The notes: a model not told the origin generated them from the sequence alone. A DNA stretch of 64,000 nt from Trinickia diaoshuihuensis (GCF_003390925.1 NZ_QUBS01000085.1:1-64000), one strand, 5' to 3'. Counted from the first letter of the stretch, positions 44,998 to 53,798 are shown. Translations and numbers: made by a program.

Positions 44998-46228
44998 GCT
45001 TGACCGCCGTATTCGCTGATCCGAGGTAGCCCACCGCGACGACGATGACGCCGATCACCGAGATGCCGATGCCAACGGGCGCGACGACCGAAAGCGCGCC
45101 GGCGAACGCGCCCGACATCGCTTCGCCGGTATTGGCGAGCGTCGAAAAGAGGCTGAAGTTTTTGCCGACGTTCTCTTGCGTGGAGAGGCGCTGGATGTTC
45201 GTCGGCAAGACAACGTCGACGAACGCGCCGATCGCGCCGAGTGCGAAGCATCCCGCGAGCGTTGCAACGGCGCTCACGGCGCATAGCGGCAAAAGCGCCA
45301 GCACGAACCCGTAGCAGCGCCAATAGTTCATCAAGCTCGACGTGCTGAAATCGCGCGAGAGCGCACCGCAGAGGAACGCGCCGGCCACCGCGCCGAGCGC
45401 GAGAAAGCTCATCGCATAGCCGATCACGCTATCCGCGAAACCCTCGGCTTTGAGCATCGTCGGAATGAGCACTCGGAGCGCAGCGCCGACGAACAAAATG
45501 CAAAGCGCGGAGTAACCGATCGTCACGAACAGATCGCGCCGAGTCAGCGCCGCCCTGAGGTTAGCCGCGAAGTCGCGATACAACGCGCGCAACGCGATCG
45601 AGCCCATACCGCCTGCCGAAACGGCGGCTCCACTGTTTGGCGGCGCATCGATCGCATGCCGGATACAGAACGCGGATATCAGATACGTCGCCGCATCGAT
45701 GACGAGGATGTTGCCGGGACCGGCCACGACGTAAAGCAACGTGCCGCCGAGCGCCGGTCCGAGAAATCCGCCTGCTTCGACCACGGTTTGCGTGGCCGCG
45801 TTGGCCGCCGGCAAATGCTCGGCGCGCACGAGCGACGGGATCGCCCCTTGAAACGCGGGTTGGAATACCGTACGGAGCGCGGTCATCGCCATGCCGATGA
45901 GCGCGAGCGAGACAGGCCCCAAGCGCCCGGCCGACAGTAGCCAGCACAACCCTAACGTTATGGCCATCCGCGCGAGATCGGCGAAGACCATGAGCGATCG
46001 ACGCGGCCAGCGGTCCGATAATGCCCCGCCGAGAGGTCCTAGAACCACATAGGGGATGAATCGAAAGAAATAGATCGCCCCCGACGCGGCCACGTTCGCG
46101 TGCGTGACGTGCAGAACCGTGATGATGAAGACGAACTCGTGAATGCCGTCGCCGGCTTGCGACAGGAAATGGCCTGTCAACAAGACGGAAAACCGGTGCT
46201 CCTTGCGCAGCATGGCGAGCATCGTCAC
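44990..46228 (-). CDS. MFS transporter of the peptide/radical-SAM cluster
   Basis: This 412-residue major facilitator has 12 predicted helices and the family motif between helices 2 and 3 (GGALSDRWPRRSLMVFADLAR). FLSQAGDGIHEFVFIITVLHV at the N-terminus is typical of the enterobactin-exporter-like (EntS/MFS_3) group. It starts 2 bases after the radical SAM gene and overlaps the SpeD-like gene by 8 bases, so the three are surely co-translated. Export of the cluster product is the natural inference; uptake cannot be ruled out. Confidence 0.9.
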   Translation of the reverse strand: MTMLAMLRKEHRFSVLLTGHFLSQAGDGIHEFVFIITVLHVTHANVAASGAIYFFRFIPYVVLGPLGGALSDRWPRRSLMVFADLARMAITLGLCWLLSAGRLGPVSLALIGMAMTALRTVFQPAFQGAIPSLVRAEHLPAANAATQTVVEAGGFLGPALGGTLLYVVAGPGNILVIDAATYLISAFCIRHAIDAPPNSGAAVSAGGMGSIALRALYRDFAANLRAALTRRDLFVTIGYSALCILFVGAALRVLIPTMLKAEGFADSVIGYAMSFLALGAVAGAFLCGALSRDFSTSSLMNYWRCYGFVLALLPLCAVSAVATLAGCFALGAIGAFVDVVLPTNIQRLSTQENVGKNFSLFSTLANTGEAMSGAFAGALSVVAPVGIGISVIGVIVVAVGYLGSANTAVKHG

Positions 46229-46230
46229 TC

Positions 46231-47643
46231 CTAGGCCGCGGCAACGGGGACGATCGGAAACAGAAGCTCGCGCTTCGAGAAACGGCGCCCGCGATCTTTG
46301 AGTTTGTCGATGACCATGCCGTTCATCAGCAGTTGGTCGGCGTGCGGCATCAAGAAATACATCAGGTTGACGTACCAGTACCAGCCGAGCTTGGTGAGCG
46401 ACAGACTCGTCTCGTCCTCGACCACGAGCGCCTCTTGCTTGACGCGTTCCAATTTTTCCAATACCTCAGGATGCACCTCGTCCCATCGCACGTGCCGCTT
46501 TTCGACGCGGCCGTGATAGGGCAAGCGCAGCACGAGCGGGCGGGCATAGTCGAGGGCGCGCTCGTGCATGCTCGTTTCGCACGGAATGCGGCCTTGCGAG
46601 ATTGCGTCGCGGTAGACCTTCTTGCTGTGGGTCTGGGTCATGACGTGGCCCATCGTCGAGCTGATCGCATTGACGCCGAAGCCCATCAGGTCGTAGTCGT
46701 GATAGCCGTAGACATGCTCGTGGTAGACGAAGGAATACGCCTCGCTGACGACTTGCTCTCTTTCGCCGGTCCGGAAATACCCATGACCGTTGTGCGGTGC
46801 GAAGCCCGCGTGACGCATGGTTTGATCGACGAGAAGGTTCATGGCGAACTTGCGCATCGCGGAGGTGGGTGCGGCGCCGGCCCGGGCGAGCTTTTCGTGC
46901 AGCCCGACTTGCGTGACGACGTTGTCGATCGGATAGATGTCCACGTTCGTCGTTTCGAGGGCGATGGCCGCTTGCAAGTCGGCCATCAGTTCGTCTTCGT
47001 CCTGCCCGCTCATGCCGTAGAGGATGTCGAACGTTTGATACGGGAAACGCTGCTTGAGCAGCGCGGCGGCGGCGCCGATTTGATCGAGCGTGGCCGTCAG
47101 ATCGAACATATCGCGCCATTTCGGGGAGAAGGTCTGCAGGCCGAAGCGCGGATGCGTGACGCCGATCTCGCGCATGGCGTCGGCGCGTTCCGCCGTCAGA
47201 CTCTTCACCTCCACCTCGAATGAAAATTCGCGCAGACGCGACAGGTCGAACGTTTCCCGAATCGACGCGCCGATGCGCGCGATCTGCTCGGGATCGAGCA
47301 AGCTCGGCGTGCCGCCGCCGAAGAAAATCGCCGCCACGGGCACTTGCTTCAGATCGATCAAATCCGCTTTCAGGCGAATTTCGGCGAGCAGCGTCTCGAC
47401 GTATTCGTCGATGACTGCCCGGTTCGTATAACGCCCCCGCGTGAAGGGACAAAAGTTGCAAATGGTGTCGCAAAACGGAATGTGGAAATACAGGGCACGC
47501 GAGCGCACGTGGCGCGCCGCCTCGGCCCAAACGCGCGGCACCGTATCGTGCGCGCGCGCCTTGCCTTGGTTCGGAAAAAAGAAGTTGTAGATCGGAAATT
47601 GGCGATCGAATTTGACAAGCGACCGGCCTGACAGCAGTTGCAT
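46231..47643 (-). CDS. HemN/HemW-like radical SAM enzyme
   Basis: This 470-residue protein has the CxxxCxxC cluster C58, C62, C65 in YFHIPFCDTICNFCPF and the GGGTP SAM-binding motif (IFFGGGTPSLLD, about residue 110). FSFEVEVKSL and FGLQTFSPKWR follow as in the HemN-like branch. It is not a standard coproporphyrinogen oxidase or HemW: it has an N-terminal extension (RSLVKFDRQFPIYNFFFPNQG) and a distinct C-terminal region rich in Tyr and Trp (LTKLGWYWYVNLMYFLMP). HemN-like enzymes in natural-product clusters do methylations and other radical steps. GGAG precedes the ATG. It lies just downstream of a hairpin and a 23-codon ORF. Confidence 0.88.
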   Translation of the reverse strand: MQLLSGRSLVKFDRQFPIYNFFFPNQGKARAHDTVPRVWAEAARHVRSRALYFHIPFCDTICNFCPFTRGRYTNRAVIDEYVETLLAEIRLKADLIDLKQVPVAAIFFGGGTPSLLDPEQIARIGASIRETFDLSRLREFSFEVEVKSLTAERADAMREIGVTHPRFGLQTFSPKWRDMFDLTATLDQIGAAAALLKQRFPYQTFDILYGMSGQDEDELMADLQAAIALETTNVDIYPIDNVVTQVGLHEKLARAGAAPTSAMRKFAMNLLVDQTMRHAGFAPHNGHGYFRTGEREQVVSEAYSFVYHEHVYGYHDYDLMGFGVNAISSTMGHVMTQTHSKKVYRDAISQGRIPCETSMHERALDYARPLVLRLPYHGRVEKRHVRWDEVHPEVLEKLERVKQEALVVEDETSLSLTKLGWYWYVNLMYFLMPHADQLLMNGMVIDKLKDRGRRFSKRELLFPIVPVAAA

Positions 47644-47659
47644 GCGGTTCTCCGTTTCG

Positions 47660-47677
47660 AAGGGGGTTGCCCCCCTT
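47660..47677 (-). promoter_or_regulatory. GNRA-capped hairpin between the small ORF and radical SAM gene
   Basis: On the minus strand, AAGGGGG and CCCCCTT pair perfectly around the tetraloop GCAA, a stable GNRA loop. It lies between the 23-codon ORF and the radical SAM start, with no T-run after it. Such hairpins often protect or partly end the upstream message so that a precursor peptide is made in excess. Confidence 0.7.
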
Positions 47678-47703
47678 CTTCTTATCTACGCTGATCGATC
47701 GGA

Positions 47704-47775
47704 TTACCAGCCGCCCATTTTGACCGGTAGGAGCGCGGTGGCGGGAGCTTCGAAGTAGACCAAGATGTCTTCCAT
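47704..47775 (-). CDS. 23-codon ORF, candidate precursor peptide
   Basis: This tiny ORF encodes 23 residues with N-terminus MEDILVYF, an acidic and aromatic start, a central alanine/proline stretch, and C-terminus KMGGW followed by TAA. AGGA lies 8 bases before the ATG. An in-frame ATG at 47838 would give 44 residues, but lacks a ribosome binding site and its added part is arginine-rich. It sits 60 bases before a radical SAM gene, separated by a GNRA-capped hairpin, and heads a tight unit with an MFS transporter and a SpeD-like decarboxylase. Size and position recall PqqA-like and other RiPP precursors. It might instead be a regulatory leader peptide. Confidence 0.6.
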   Translation of the reverse strand: MEDILVYFEAPATALLPVKMGGW

Positions 47776-48139
47776 TTGGAGTCCTAATTGTCGAGGTGCA
47801 GGAAACCTCCTGCGGGATGCAGGCACGAACGCCGGCATTCGGTTACGCGGCAGCGAGCGTTACAGCCGCGAAAGCGGTAACGGGAACGAGACGAAGAATT
47901 CGCGCCCCGCTCCCAAAAAGAGAGATTTATCTTGTCCGAGATAATTTAATCGAGCCGGTGGATGCGGCGAACCCATCGAGCCTGCTAGCTTGCGCACAGG
48001 CAATGAGATGGGGAGGCGGTCGGATATTCGGAAGAAGCGCGAAGCGGAACGATCGTCCGGTCCGGCATGGGAGATGGGGCAGCGCGAAATTCGGCGCGCC
48101 GGCCGATGGCGCCCGCAAGGGTGCGGGCGCGGCTATCGC
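47776..48139. other. upstream region of the peptide/radical-SAM unit
   Basis: This 364-base gap separates the 23-codon ORF from the DUF305 gene, also on the minus strand. It contains a hairpin GCAGGA/TCCTGC (47798-47813) just before the ORF's ribosome binding site, which could regulate its translation. The less GC-rich part near 47920-47960 probably carries the promoter of the unit. No operator was recognised. Confidence 0.5.
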
Positions 48140-48562
48140 TTAACGTTGCCCGTGCTTGGCTTGCCAGTCTTTCATGAATTCGATCTCGCGACGCTGGCTC
48201 GCGACGATGCGCGCGGCCAGGCGTTTCAGTTGAGGATCTTTGCCGTACTTCGCCTCGACCTCGGCCATATCGACGGCGCCTTGATGGTGAGGAATCATGT
48301 GCGAGACGAAGTCCTCGTCCGCGTTGCCTGTGTAGGCTTGGCCCTGCATCGATTTCATCATGCGCTCGTCGGCGGCCTTGAAGGCGGCCGTGGAATCGCC
48401 GGCGGCGCCTTGACTGCCTGCCGGCGCCGACTGCGCCTCGGCCATGCTGCTCGGGCGGGCCATCGACGCCGCTTGCTGGGCCGAGGCCGGCAGCGGCACC
48501 GCGATCAGCGCGGCAACGGCCATGACGGCCAATGAAGATCCGATCTTGCTTGCGCGATACAT
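48140..48562 (-). CDS. DUF305 exported protein
   Basis: This 140-residue protein has a signal peptide cut after PASA, an alanine/serine-rich linker and a DUF305 domain. The domain contains the histidine/methionine-rich motif DFVSHMIPHHQGAVDMAEV (H88, H92, H93), thought to bind metal, often copper. It ends in a lysine/glutamine-rich helix. GGAGG before the ATG at 48562 fixes the start; the open frame reaches 48706. A periplasmic metal-binding role is likely but unproven. Confidence 0.9.
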   Translation of the reverse strand: MYRASKIGSSLAVMAVAALIAVPLPASAQQAASMARPSSMAEAQSAPAGSQGAAGDSTAAFKAADERMMKSMQGQAYTGNADEDFVSHMIPHHQGAVDMAEVEAKYGKDPQLKRLAARIVASQRREIEFMKDWQAKHGQR

Positions 48563-48702
48563 GCGACATTCCTCCTTCTGAGCCAACACAGTGAAGAACG
48601 AGCGGTGCGGGCAGCATGCGCGCCCGCGGCCGCCTCGATGCAGCCGTGCAGCAAGTTGGATGCCGATGCGCGCGGCCGGCGCATTGCGCGCCGGCTTCGG
48701 AA

Positions 48703-49662
48703 TCAATACGCCATCAGGTCTTTGTAGTTTTGCGGCGTGATGAGCTTGAACGGGATATCGACCGAGCGGGGGGCATTGGGTTGCCCCTTCTTCATCGAGA
48801 TCGCGAGATCCACGGCGGCGATGCCTTGGCCCTTGGCATCCTGATAGACGGTTGCCTTCATCGCACCGCGGTCCATCTGTGCGAGCGCATCGGGTGTGGC
48901 ATCCACGCCCATGATGAAGATACTGTTCGCCGCGCGCCCCGCCTTTTGCAGCGCGATGACCGCGCCGATCGCCATCTCGTCGTTATTGGAGATGATCGCA
49001 TCGAACTTTTTGCCCTGCGCGAGCCAACCCGACGTAATCGCGATGGCCTTCTCGCGCGACCAATCACCCACTTCCTCGGCGACGAGATGCATGCCCGGAT
49101 TGCGCGCGAGGACTTCCTTCACCCCAGCGGTACGGGCCACGGCCGCGTCGGTGCTCAACTGTCCGACCAGCACGGCCACATCGCCTTTGCCGTTCAATTG
49201 TTGCGCCGCGTAGTCGCCCTCGATACGGCCCGCCAAGATGTCCTGCGACCCCACGTAACCCATGTTGTCGGTCAGCGGCTCGCCCGGCTTCCGGTTGACG
49301 TAGACCAGCGGCACGCCGGCATCGCGCACGGTCTTGGTCATCGTCGCCGTGGCCTTCGAATCCACGGGCAAGATCACGATCGCATCGAGATGCTCGTTCG
49401 CGATCATCGAGGCGACTTCGCTATCTTGCCGCTTCTGGTCCGAATGACCGTCTGCGAAAACCGGCTTCCAACCTTGTTTGCGCGCCTCTTTCGACATCGC
49501 CTCGCGTAGCAGCGTGGGAAAGTTGTCGTCGAATTCGGCCATCGCGATGCCGATTCTCGGCTTCGCGCTTTCGTTCGTCTCGGCCCGGACGGGGAGGGCC
49601 CCGCAAGCGGCCCAGACGGTAAGCGCCATCATGCCCGCGCTAAGGCGGCGGATCGATTTCAT
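48703..49662 (-). CDS. sugar-type periplasmic binding protein coupled to a chemoreceptor
   Basis: This 319-residue protein has a signal peptide (to PVRA) and the ribose/inositol-type periplasmic binding fold: [77 protein letters not shown] and [14 protein letters not shown]. These match sugar-binding proteins of the RbsB class. No permease or ATPase gene lies next to it. Its start overlaps the stop of the chemoreceptor gene (ATGA), so the two are made together. The simplest reading is a chemotactic sugar sensor; feeding a distant ABC transporter is also possible. Confidence 0.9.
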   Translation of the reverse strand: MKSIRRLSAGMMALTVWAACGALPVRAETNESAKPRIGIAMAEFDDNFPTLLREAMSKEARKQGWKPVFADGHSDQKRQDSEVASMIANEHLDAIVILPVDSKATATMTKTVRDAGVPLVYVNRKPGEPLTDNMGYVGSQDILAGRIEGDYAAQQLNGKGDVAVLVGQLSTDAAVARTAGVKEVLARNPGMHLVAEEVGDWSREKAIAITSGWLAQGKKFDAIISNNDEMAIGAVIALQKAGRAANSIFIMGVDATPDALAQMDRGAMKATVYQDAKGQGIAAVDLAISMKKGQPNAPRSVDIPFKLITPQNYKDLMAY

Positions 49663-51209
49663 GCTGCATTCACCCGGAACACCGCGACCAGCGAAGCGAG
49701 GCGGTCGGCTTGATCGCGCAGCGACGAGGCAGCCGAGGCCGACTCTTCCACGAGCGCGGCATTTTGCTGCGTCGTTTCGTCGATATGGACGACCGCTTCG
49801 CGCACTTGCACGAGGTCGCGTTGCTGCGCTTGCGACGCGTCGGCGATCTCGCCGATCAGCGCGCTCACGTGCCGTACCGCTTCGATGATGTCGTTCATCG
49901 CCCCGCCCGCCTCGCTCACGAGCTGACCGCCCGCATCGACGATGCCGACCGACGATTCGATCAACTCCTTGATTTCCTTGGCCGCGGCGGCCGAACGTTG
50001 CGCCAGGGCGCGCACTTCGCTCGCCACCACGGCGAAGCCGCGGCCCTGCTCGCCCGCGCGTGCCGCCTCGACCGCGGCGTTCAGCGCGAGGATGTTCGTT
50101 TGGAACGCGATGCCGTCGATCACGCCGATGATGTCGTTGATCTTGCTCGAGGAAGCCGTGATTTCGTTCATGCTCGTCACGACGCCCGACACGATATTGC
50201 CGCCGCGCTCCGCCGCGTTGAACGCTTGCTGCGCCAACTCGTTGACTTGCAGCGCGGTCTCGGTCGATTGCGAGGCCGAGCTGCCCAGTTGATCCATATA
50301 CGTAGCCGTTTGCTGCACGCTGAGCGCGACCTTTTCGGTACGCGAGCTCAAGTCCAGATTACCGGCCGCGATCTCGCTCGATGCGGTATTCACCGATTCG
50401 ACGCCGTCGCGCACTTCGGCGATCAGCTTGCGCAACCGATCCGACATTTCGGACAACGAACGAATGACGAGCGCGACTTCATCGTTGCCTTGAGGCCGAA
50501 TGTTGACCGTCAGGTCGCCGCCCGCGACCGTCTGCGCGAACTTCACGGCCGCATGCAGCGGCACGCTGATCGCGCGCGCGACGAGCGTCATCAGCAGCGC
50601 CGCGATCGCCACGGCCACCATCACCGCGATTGCGATCAATACGAGCGATCGGTGCGCGGCACCGGTAGCATCGTTGCCCGCTTGCGTTGCCGCGTCCTGG
50701 CTCGCGTTGGCGAGTTGCGACAGATCGGCCGTGAACCGCTCGAAGCTCTTCGCGCTGTCTTGCATGATGATCGCGCGCGCCGCATTGGGCGAAGCATTGT
50801 CGACCTCGTTTTGCAGGTTCGCATCGAGCGACAGGTAATTGCGCCACTCGGCGCTTGCGTGTTCATAGGTCGCGCGGTCGGCGTCGCCGAGTTGCAGCTC
50901 GCCAAAGGCCTTGAGCTGCGCCGACATCGCTTCGATGCTGCGCTTGAGCCCGGGCGCGACTTGGTCGCGTTGGTCCCAGCGCACGAGGATGTAGGCGAAT
51001 TCTTCGTTGCGCACGGTGGCCGCGAGTTGCGCCATCCGTTGCGCCTGCACGGCCGTGGGCATCCACTTGCCGCTGATCGCACCGCTTTGCGAGGCAATGC
51101 GCGCGATCTGCGCGGCGCCGAAAGCGCCGACCAGCAATAGGCTGGCCAATGCGACGGCGAGCACGATCTGCAGCTTGCGTGCTACAGACACCTGAGAAAG
51201 AGCGTTCAT
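49659..51209 (-). CDS. methyl-accepting chemotaxis protein
   Basis: This 516-residue Tar/Trg-like chemoreceptor has a first membrane helix (about 15-37 from this start), a periplasmic four-helix-bundle domain of about 150 residues, a second membrane helix (about 192-215), a HAMP domain, and the cytoplasmic signalling hairpin with the conserved tip [35 protein letters not shown]. No C-terminal CheR pentapeptide is present. The start at [14 protein letters not shown] is preferred over one 15 residues earlier. It is first in a two-gene unit with a binding protein, a likely ligand partner. Confidence 0.92.
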   Translation of the reverse strand: MNALSQVSVARKLQIVLAVALASLLLVGAFGAAQIARIASQSGAISGKWMPTAVQAQRMAQLAATVRNEEFAYILVRWDQRDQVAPGLKRSIEAMSAQLKAFGELQLGDADRATYEHASAEWRNYLSLDANLQNEVDNASPNAARAIIMQDSAKSFERFTADLSQLANASQDAATQAGNDATGAAHRSLVLIAIAVMVAVAIAALLMTLVARAISVPLHAAVKFAQTVAGGDLTVNIRPQGNDEVALVIRSLSEMSDRLRKLIAEVRDGVESVNTASSEIAAGNLDLSSRTEKVALSVQQTATYMDQLGSSASQSTETALQVNELAQQAFNAAERGGNIVSGVVTSMNEITASSSKINDIIGVIDGIAFQTNILALNAAVEAARAGEQGRGFAVVASEVRALAQRSAAAAKEIKELIESSVGIVDAGGQLVSEAGGAMNDIIEAVRHVSALIGEIADASQAQQRDLVQVREAVVHIDETTQQNAALVEESASAASSLRDQADRLASLVAVFRVNAA

Positions 51210-51366
51210 AGATCCAAAAAGTCCGCGTGTATTGACGTGAAACAAGTGCTTCACGGACTTCTTATCGGCTACATTGCCGGTTTGCCTTAGTGTCGTACGC
51301 GTCTTTTTTAATCAGCGACGGACCCTCGCCCGCCGGGGCCTGTCGCGTTCGATCGGCGATCGGGGA

Positions 51367-52614
51367 CTAGGCGAACCACCCGGCGACCGCACCGGCAACA
51401 CCCGCAACGCAGACGCAGGCCACGCACAGGCATACCGTCACTCGATAGGCGCCGCGCAGACGATAGGCGGCCGGCAGGGCGACGATCGCCAGCACGATCA
51501 GCGGACCGACGACGAAAGGCAAGAGCAGCGCGTTGACGACTTGCGCGGCCACGTTGACCGATACGAGATCGGGTTCGAGCCAGACGAGGCCGGCGCTGAC
51601 GGCGACCGCCGCCGCGTAGACGCCGTAAAACCACGGCGCGCGATGCGGCCGCGCTTGGAGCGAAGCCCGATGACCGGTCACTTCGCTCAAGCCCCACGCC
51701 AGCGCCAGCGAACAGACGATCGCCGCCACCAGGGAAGCCCCGAGTACGCCGACGCTGAAGATGAACCGGCCGGCCTCCTCTCCCGCGACGCCGAAAAACG
51801 CGACGGCGATTTCGCCGACGTTGCGCAAGCCTAGGGATCCGGCGCGCGCGGACAACGACGACGCCGCCGCGACTAGAACGGCGCCCGTCAGGGCCTGGGT
51901 CAAGACGGCGCCAAGCGCGGTTTCGATGCGTGCGGAACGCTCGTCGGACAAGGTCCGCTGCTCGTCGGCGATCGCCGCTTGCTGATAGAAGATCATCCAA
52001 GGATTGAACGAGGCCCCGATCAGCGCCGCGGCGAGATAGACGAGTTGCGGATGACCGAGCGGCCAGTCGCGGGCTTCGCGTGCAAGCCGTGGCCAGTCCG
52101 GCCGCGCGTGCCAAGCAACGGCGAAGAAGGCGAGTTCGGCCAAGCCGATCAGCATGGCGACGCGATCGACGCGCTCGTGCGATCCGGTGCATACGAGCGC
52201 CAAGAGCAATGCCGCGGCCAAGGAAAGCGAAGCCGCGCGCGGCACGCCGTACATCTCGCCGATGCCGGCGATACCCGTGAACTCCGTCACGAGCGAGCTC
52301 AGCACGGCTACGACGAGCGCGATCGCCGCCAAGGCGGCCCACCCCCGTCCGAAGCGCTCACGAACGAGCGCGCCGTATCCCCGGCCGCTTGCGATGCCGA
52401 GCCGCACGCACAGCGCTTGCACCATGTAGAGCGGAACCGCCAGCACAAGCAACAAGGGCAAGAAGCGGATGCCCCACTGCGCGCCGCTTTGGGCGGCGGC
52501 AACGACGTTGCCGGCGTCGCAGTCCGCGAGCATGACGAGCAAACCGGGGCCCCATCCCGCGAGCGTGCGGCAGGTCTTGCGAAAGCTGGCGGCAAGTGGC
52601 GACAGTTGCGGCAT
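51367..52614 (-). CDS. Nramp-superfamily transporter with altered metal site
   Basis: This 415-residue protein has 11 helices and the Nramp fold. Canonical metal-site motifs are changed: helix 1 has D33-A-G-N36 instead of DPGN, and helix 6 has ASFNPW (A201 to N204) instead of the AxxM-P-H methionine motif used for manganese and iron. Replacement of the methionine is a feature described for Nramp-related magnesium transporters. The gene follows mgtC by 66 bases on the same strand, supporting a magnesium link. The start at 52614 (MPQLSPLAASF) replaces a TTG start at 52641. Substrate remains inference. Confidence 0.85.
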   Translation of the reverse strand: MPQLSPLAASFRKTCRTLAGWGPGLLVMLADCDAGNVVAAAQSGAQWGIRFLPLLLVLAVPLYMVQALCVRLGIASGRGYGALVRERFGRGWAALAAIALVVAVLSSLVTEFTGIAGIGEMYGVPRAASLSLAAALLLALVCTGSHERVDRVAMLIGLAELAFFAVAWHARPDWPRLAREARDWPLGHPQLVYLAAALIGASFNPWMIFYQQAAIADEQRTLSDERSARIETALGAVLTQALTGAVLVAAASSLSARAGSLGLRNVGEIAVAFFGVAGEEAGRFIFSVGVLGASLVAAIVCSLALAWGLSEVTGHRASLQARPHRAPWFYGVYAAAVAVSAGLVWLEPDLVSVNVAAQVVNALLLPFVVGPLIVLAIVALPAAYRLRGAYRVTVCLCVACVCVAGVAGAVAGWFA

Positions 52615-52680
52615 GGCTAGACAGGGGCGCTCACCGGGCAAGGCGTGTGAGCACGGGACGGCGGCAAAGCGTGCACTCTA

Positions 52681-53388
52681 TCACTCGAGCGCCGGCTCGG
52701 TCTCGAGCCCTGCCCAGCTCACGCTCGAGACCCCTTTCTCCATGCTCAACCGGCTGGCCAACTGTTCGAGCTTCGATTGGTCTTTGGGATGGATGCGCAG
52801 GGTCGCCGTCACCTCGATACGGTGCGGCTGCTCCGGCACGTCGCGACTCAGGAGACTCTGAAACGAGAGCGGCGCTGACGACATCGGATTGCACAGGATC
52901 GCGCGCACGTGGATCTCATCTTCCTCGCGGCAGACCACGGTCAGCACGTATTGCCGCACGAGGTCGGCCGCCGAAACGGGCGTCGCGTTGATCGTCCGGC
53001 TGACTTCGCGCAGCACCGTATTGGTGATGAGCACGATGACCGTTCCGGCCACGGCGGGCGCGTAAAAACCCGAGCCGCACAGCACGCCGACGGCGGCCGA
53101 ACACCAGAGCGTCGCAGCGGTATTGATACCTTGCACGGAGCCCTTCTCGCGCATGATGACGCCGCCGCCGAGAAACCCCACTCCCGAGACGACATAAGAC
53201 GCGATCCGAGTCACACCGTCCGCGCCGTTGCCGGCGAGCATCCCAAGCGTGACGAATAGCGCCGCGCCGCTCGCGACCAGCGTAATCGTGCGCAACCCCG
53301 CCGTACGCTGACGAATCTGACGCTCCAAGCCGATGGCCACGCCGCAGCCGAATGCGGCCAATAGCCGCCAAACGAAATCGGAAATCAT
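52681..53388 (-). CDS. mgtC: MgtC/SapB-family membrane protein
   Basis: This 235-residue protein has about four to five N-terminal membrane helices with the MgtC signature (LAAFGCGVAIGLERQIRQRTAGLRT, GVGFLGGGVIMREKGSVQGINTAATLW) and a soluble C-terminal ACT-like domain (about 145-235). MgtC proteins help bacteria cope with low magnesium and inhibit the F-type ATP synthase in some species. It starts at MISDFVWRLL. An unusual structured leader lies upstream and an atypical Nramp transporter follows in the same unit. Confidence 0.92.
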   Translation of the reverse strand: MISDFVWRLLAAFGCGVAIGLERQIRQRTAGLRTITLVASGAALFVTLGMLAGNGADGVTRIASYVVSGVGFLGGGVIMREKGSVQGINTAATLWCSAAVGVLCGSGFYAPAVAGTVIVLITNTVLREVSRTINATPVSAADLVRQYVLTVVCREEDEIHVRAILCNPMSSAPLSFQSLLSRDVPEQPHRIEVTATLRIHPKDQSKLEQLASRLSMEKGVSSVSWAGLETEPALE

Positions 53389-53660
53389 ATGCACCACTTC
53401 AATGAGATGTTGCGCGCGTCCAGGCTCGACGAACCGGAGGCGGCATGCGTCCATGCGAGCCGGGGCCCGCAACGAAGCCTCGGCGCATGCGCAAGAGCGC
53501 ACGCGCCGAAACGCTGAAAGGGTGCACGTGGAATATGACGAAGACGCGCACCGCCCCGCTGAAAGCGGGACGGCGGCAGGCAAAGCTGGCGCGAAGGTCC
53601 CGCCCTCAGGCGGTCGAACTCGAAGAGCGACTACTACAGGTGTCCAAGAGGCGAGCCTCG
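53389..53660 (-). promoter_or_regulatory. structured leader of mgtC, candidate Mg2+-sensing RNA
   Basis: The minus-strand leader has a TATTTT -10-like box (complement of 53664-53669). Right after it comes GAGGCTCGCCTCTTGGACAC, which recalls the GAGGCUC...GGA-AC start of the M-box (ykoK) magnesium riboswitch. Two stable hairpins follow: CCGCC/GGCGG with a 4-base loop (53600-53613) and CCCGC/GCGGG around TGAAA (53555-53569). I cannot align the full M-box core by eye, so this is a candidate only. No protein-coding gene is supported in this stretch. Confidence 0.35.
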
Positions 53661-53798
53661 CGAAAAATAGGGCCGCGCCATTCTATGCGCCCGACTGAAG
53701 AGGAGTCAACGCCACACGGATGCCGTCATGACGAGCCTTTGCCATGCACGCGGGATCGGCGCGAGAATGGGCGCGCCCTTTGCCTTAACGACGGAACA

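Noticed and set aside
46231-47643. The radical SAM protein as ordinary coproporphyrinogen III oxidase or HemW
   Set aside because: The N-terminal extension, divergent C-terminus and tight linkage to an MFS gene, a SpeD-like gene and a small ORF do not fit haem synthesis or haem delivery.
47704-47838. A 44-codon version of the small ORF starting at 47838
   Set aside because: The added N-terminal part is arginine-rich and its ATG has no ribosome binding site, whereas the inner ATG at 47775 has one.
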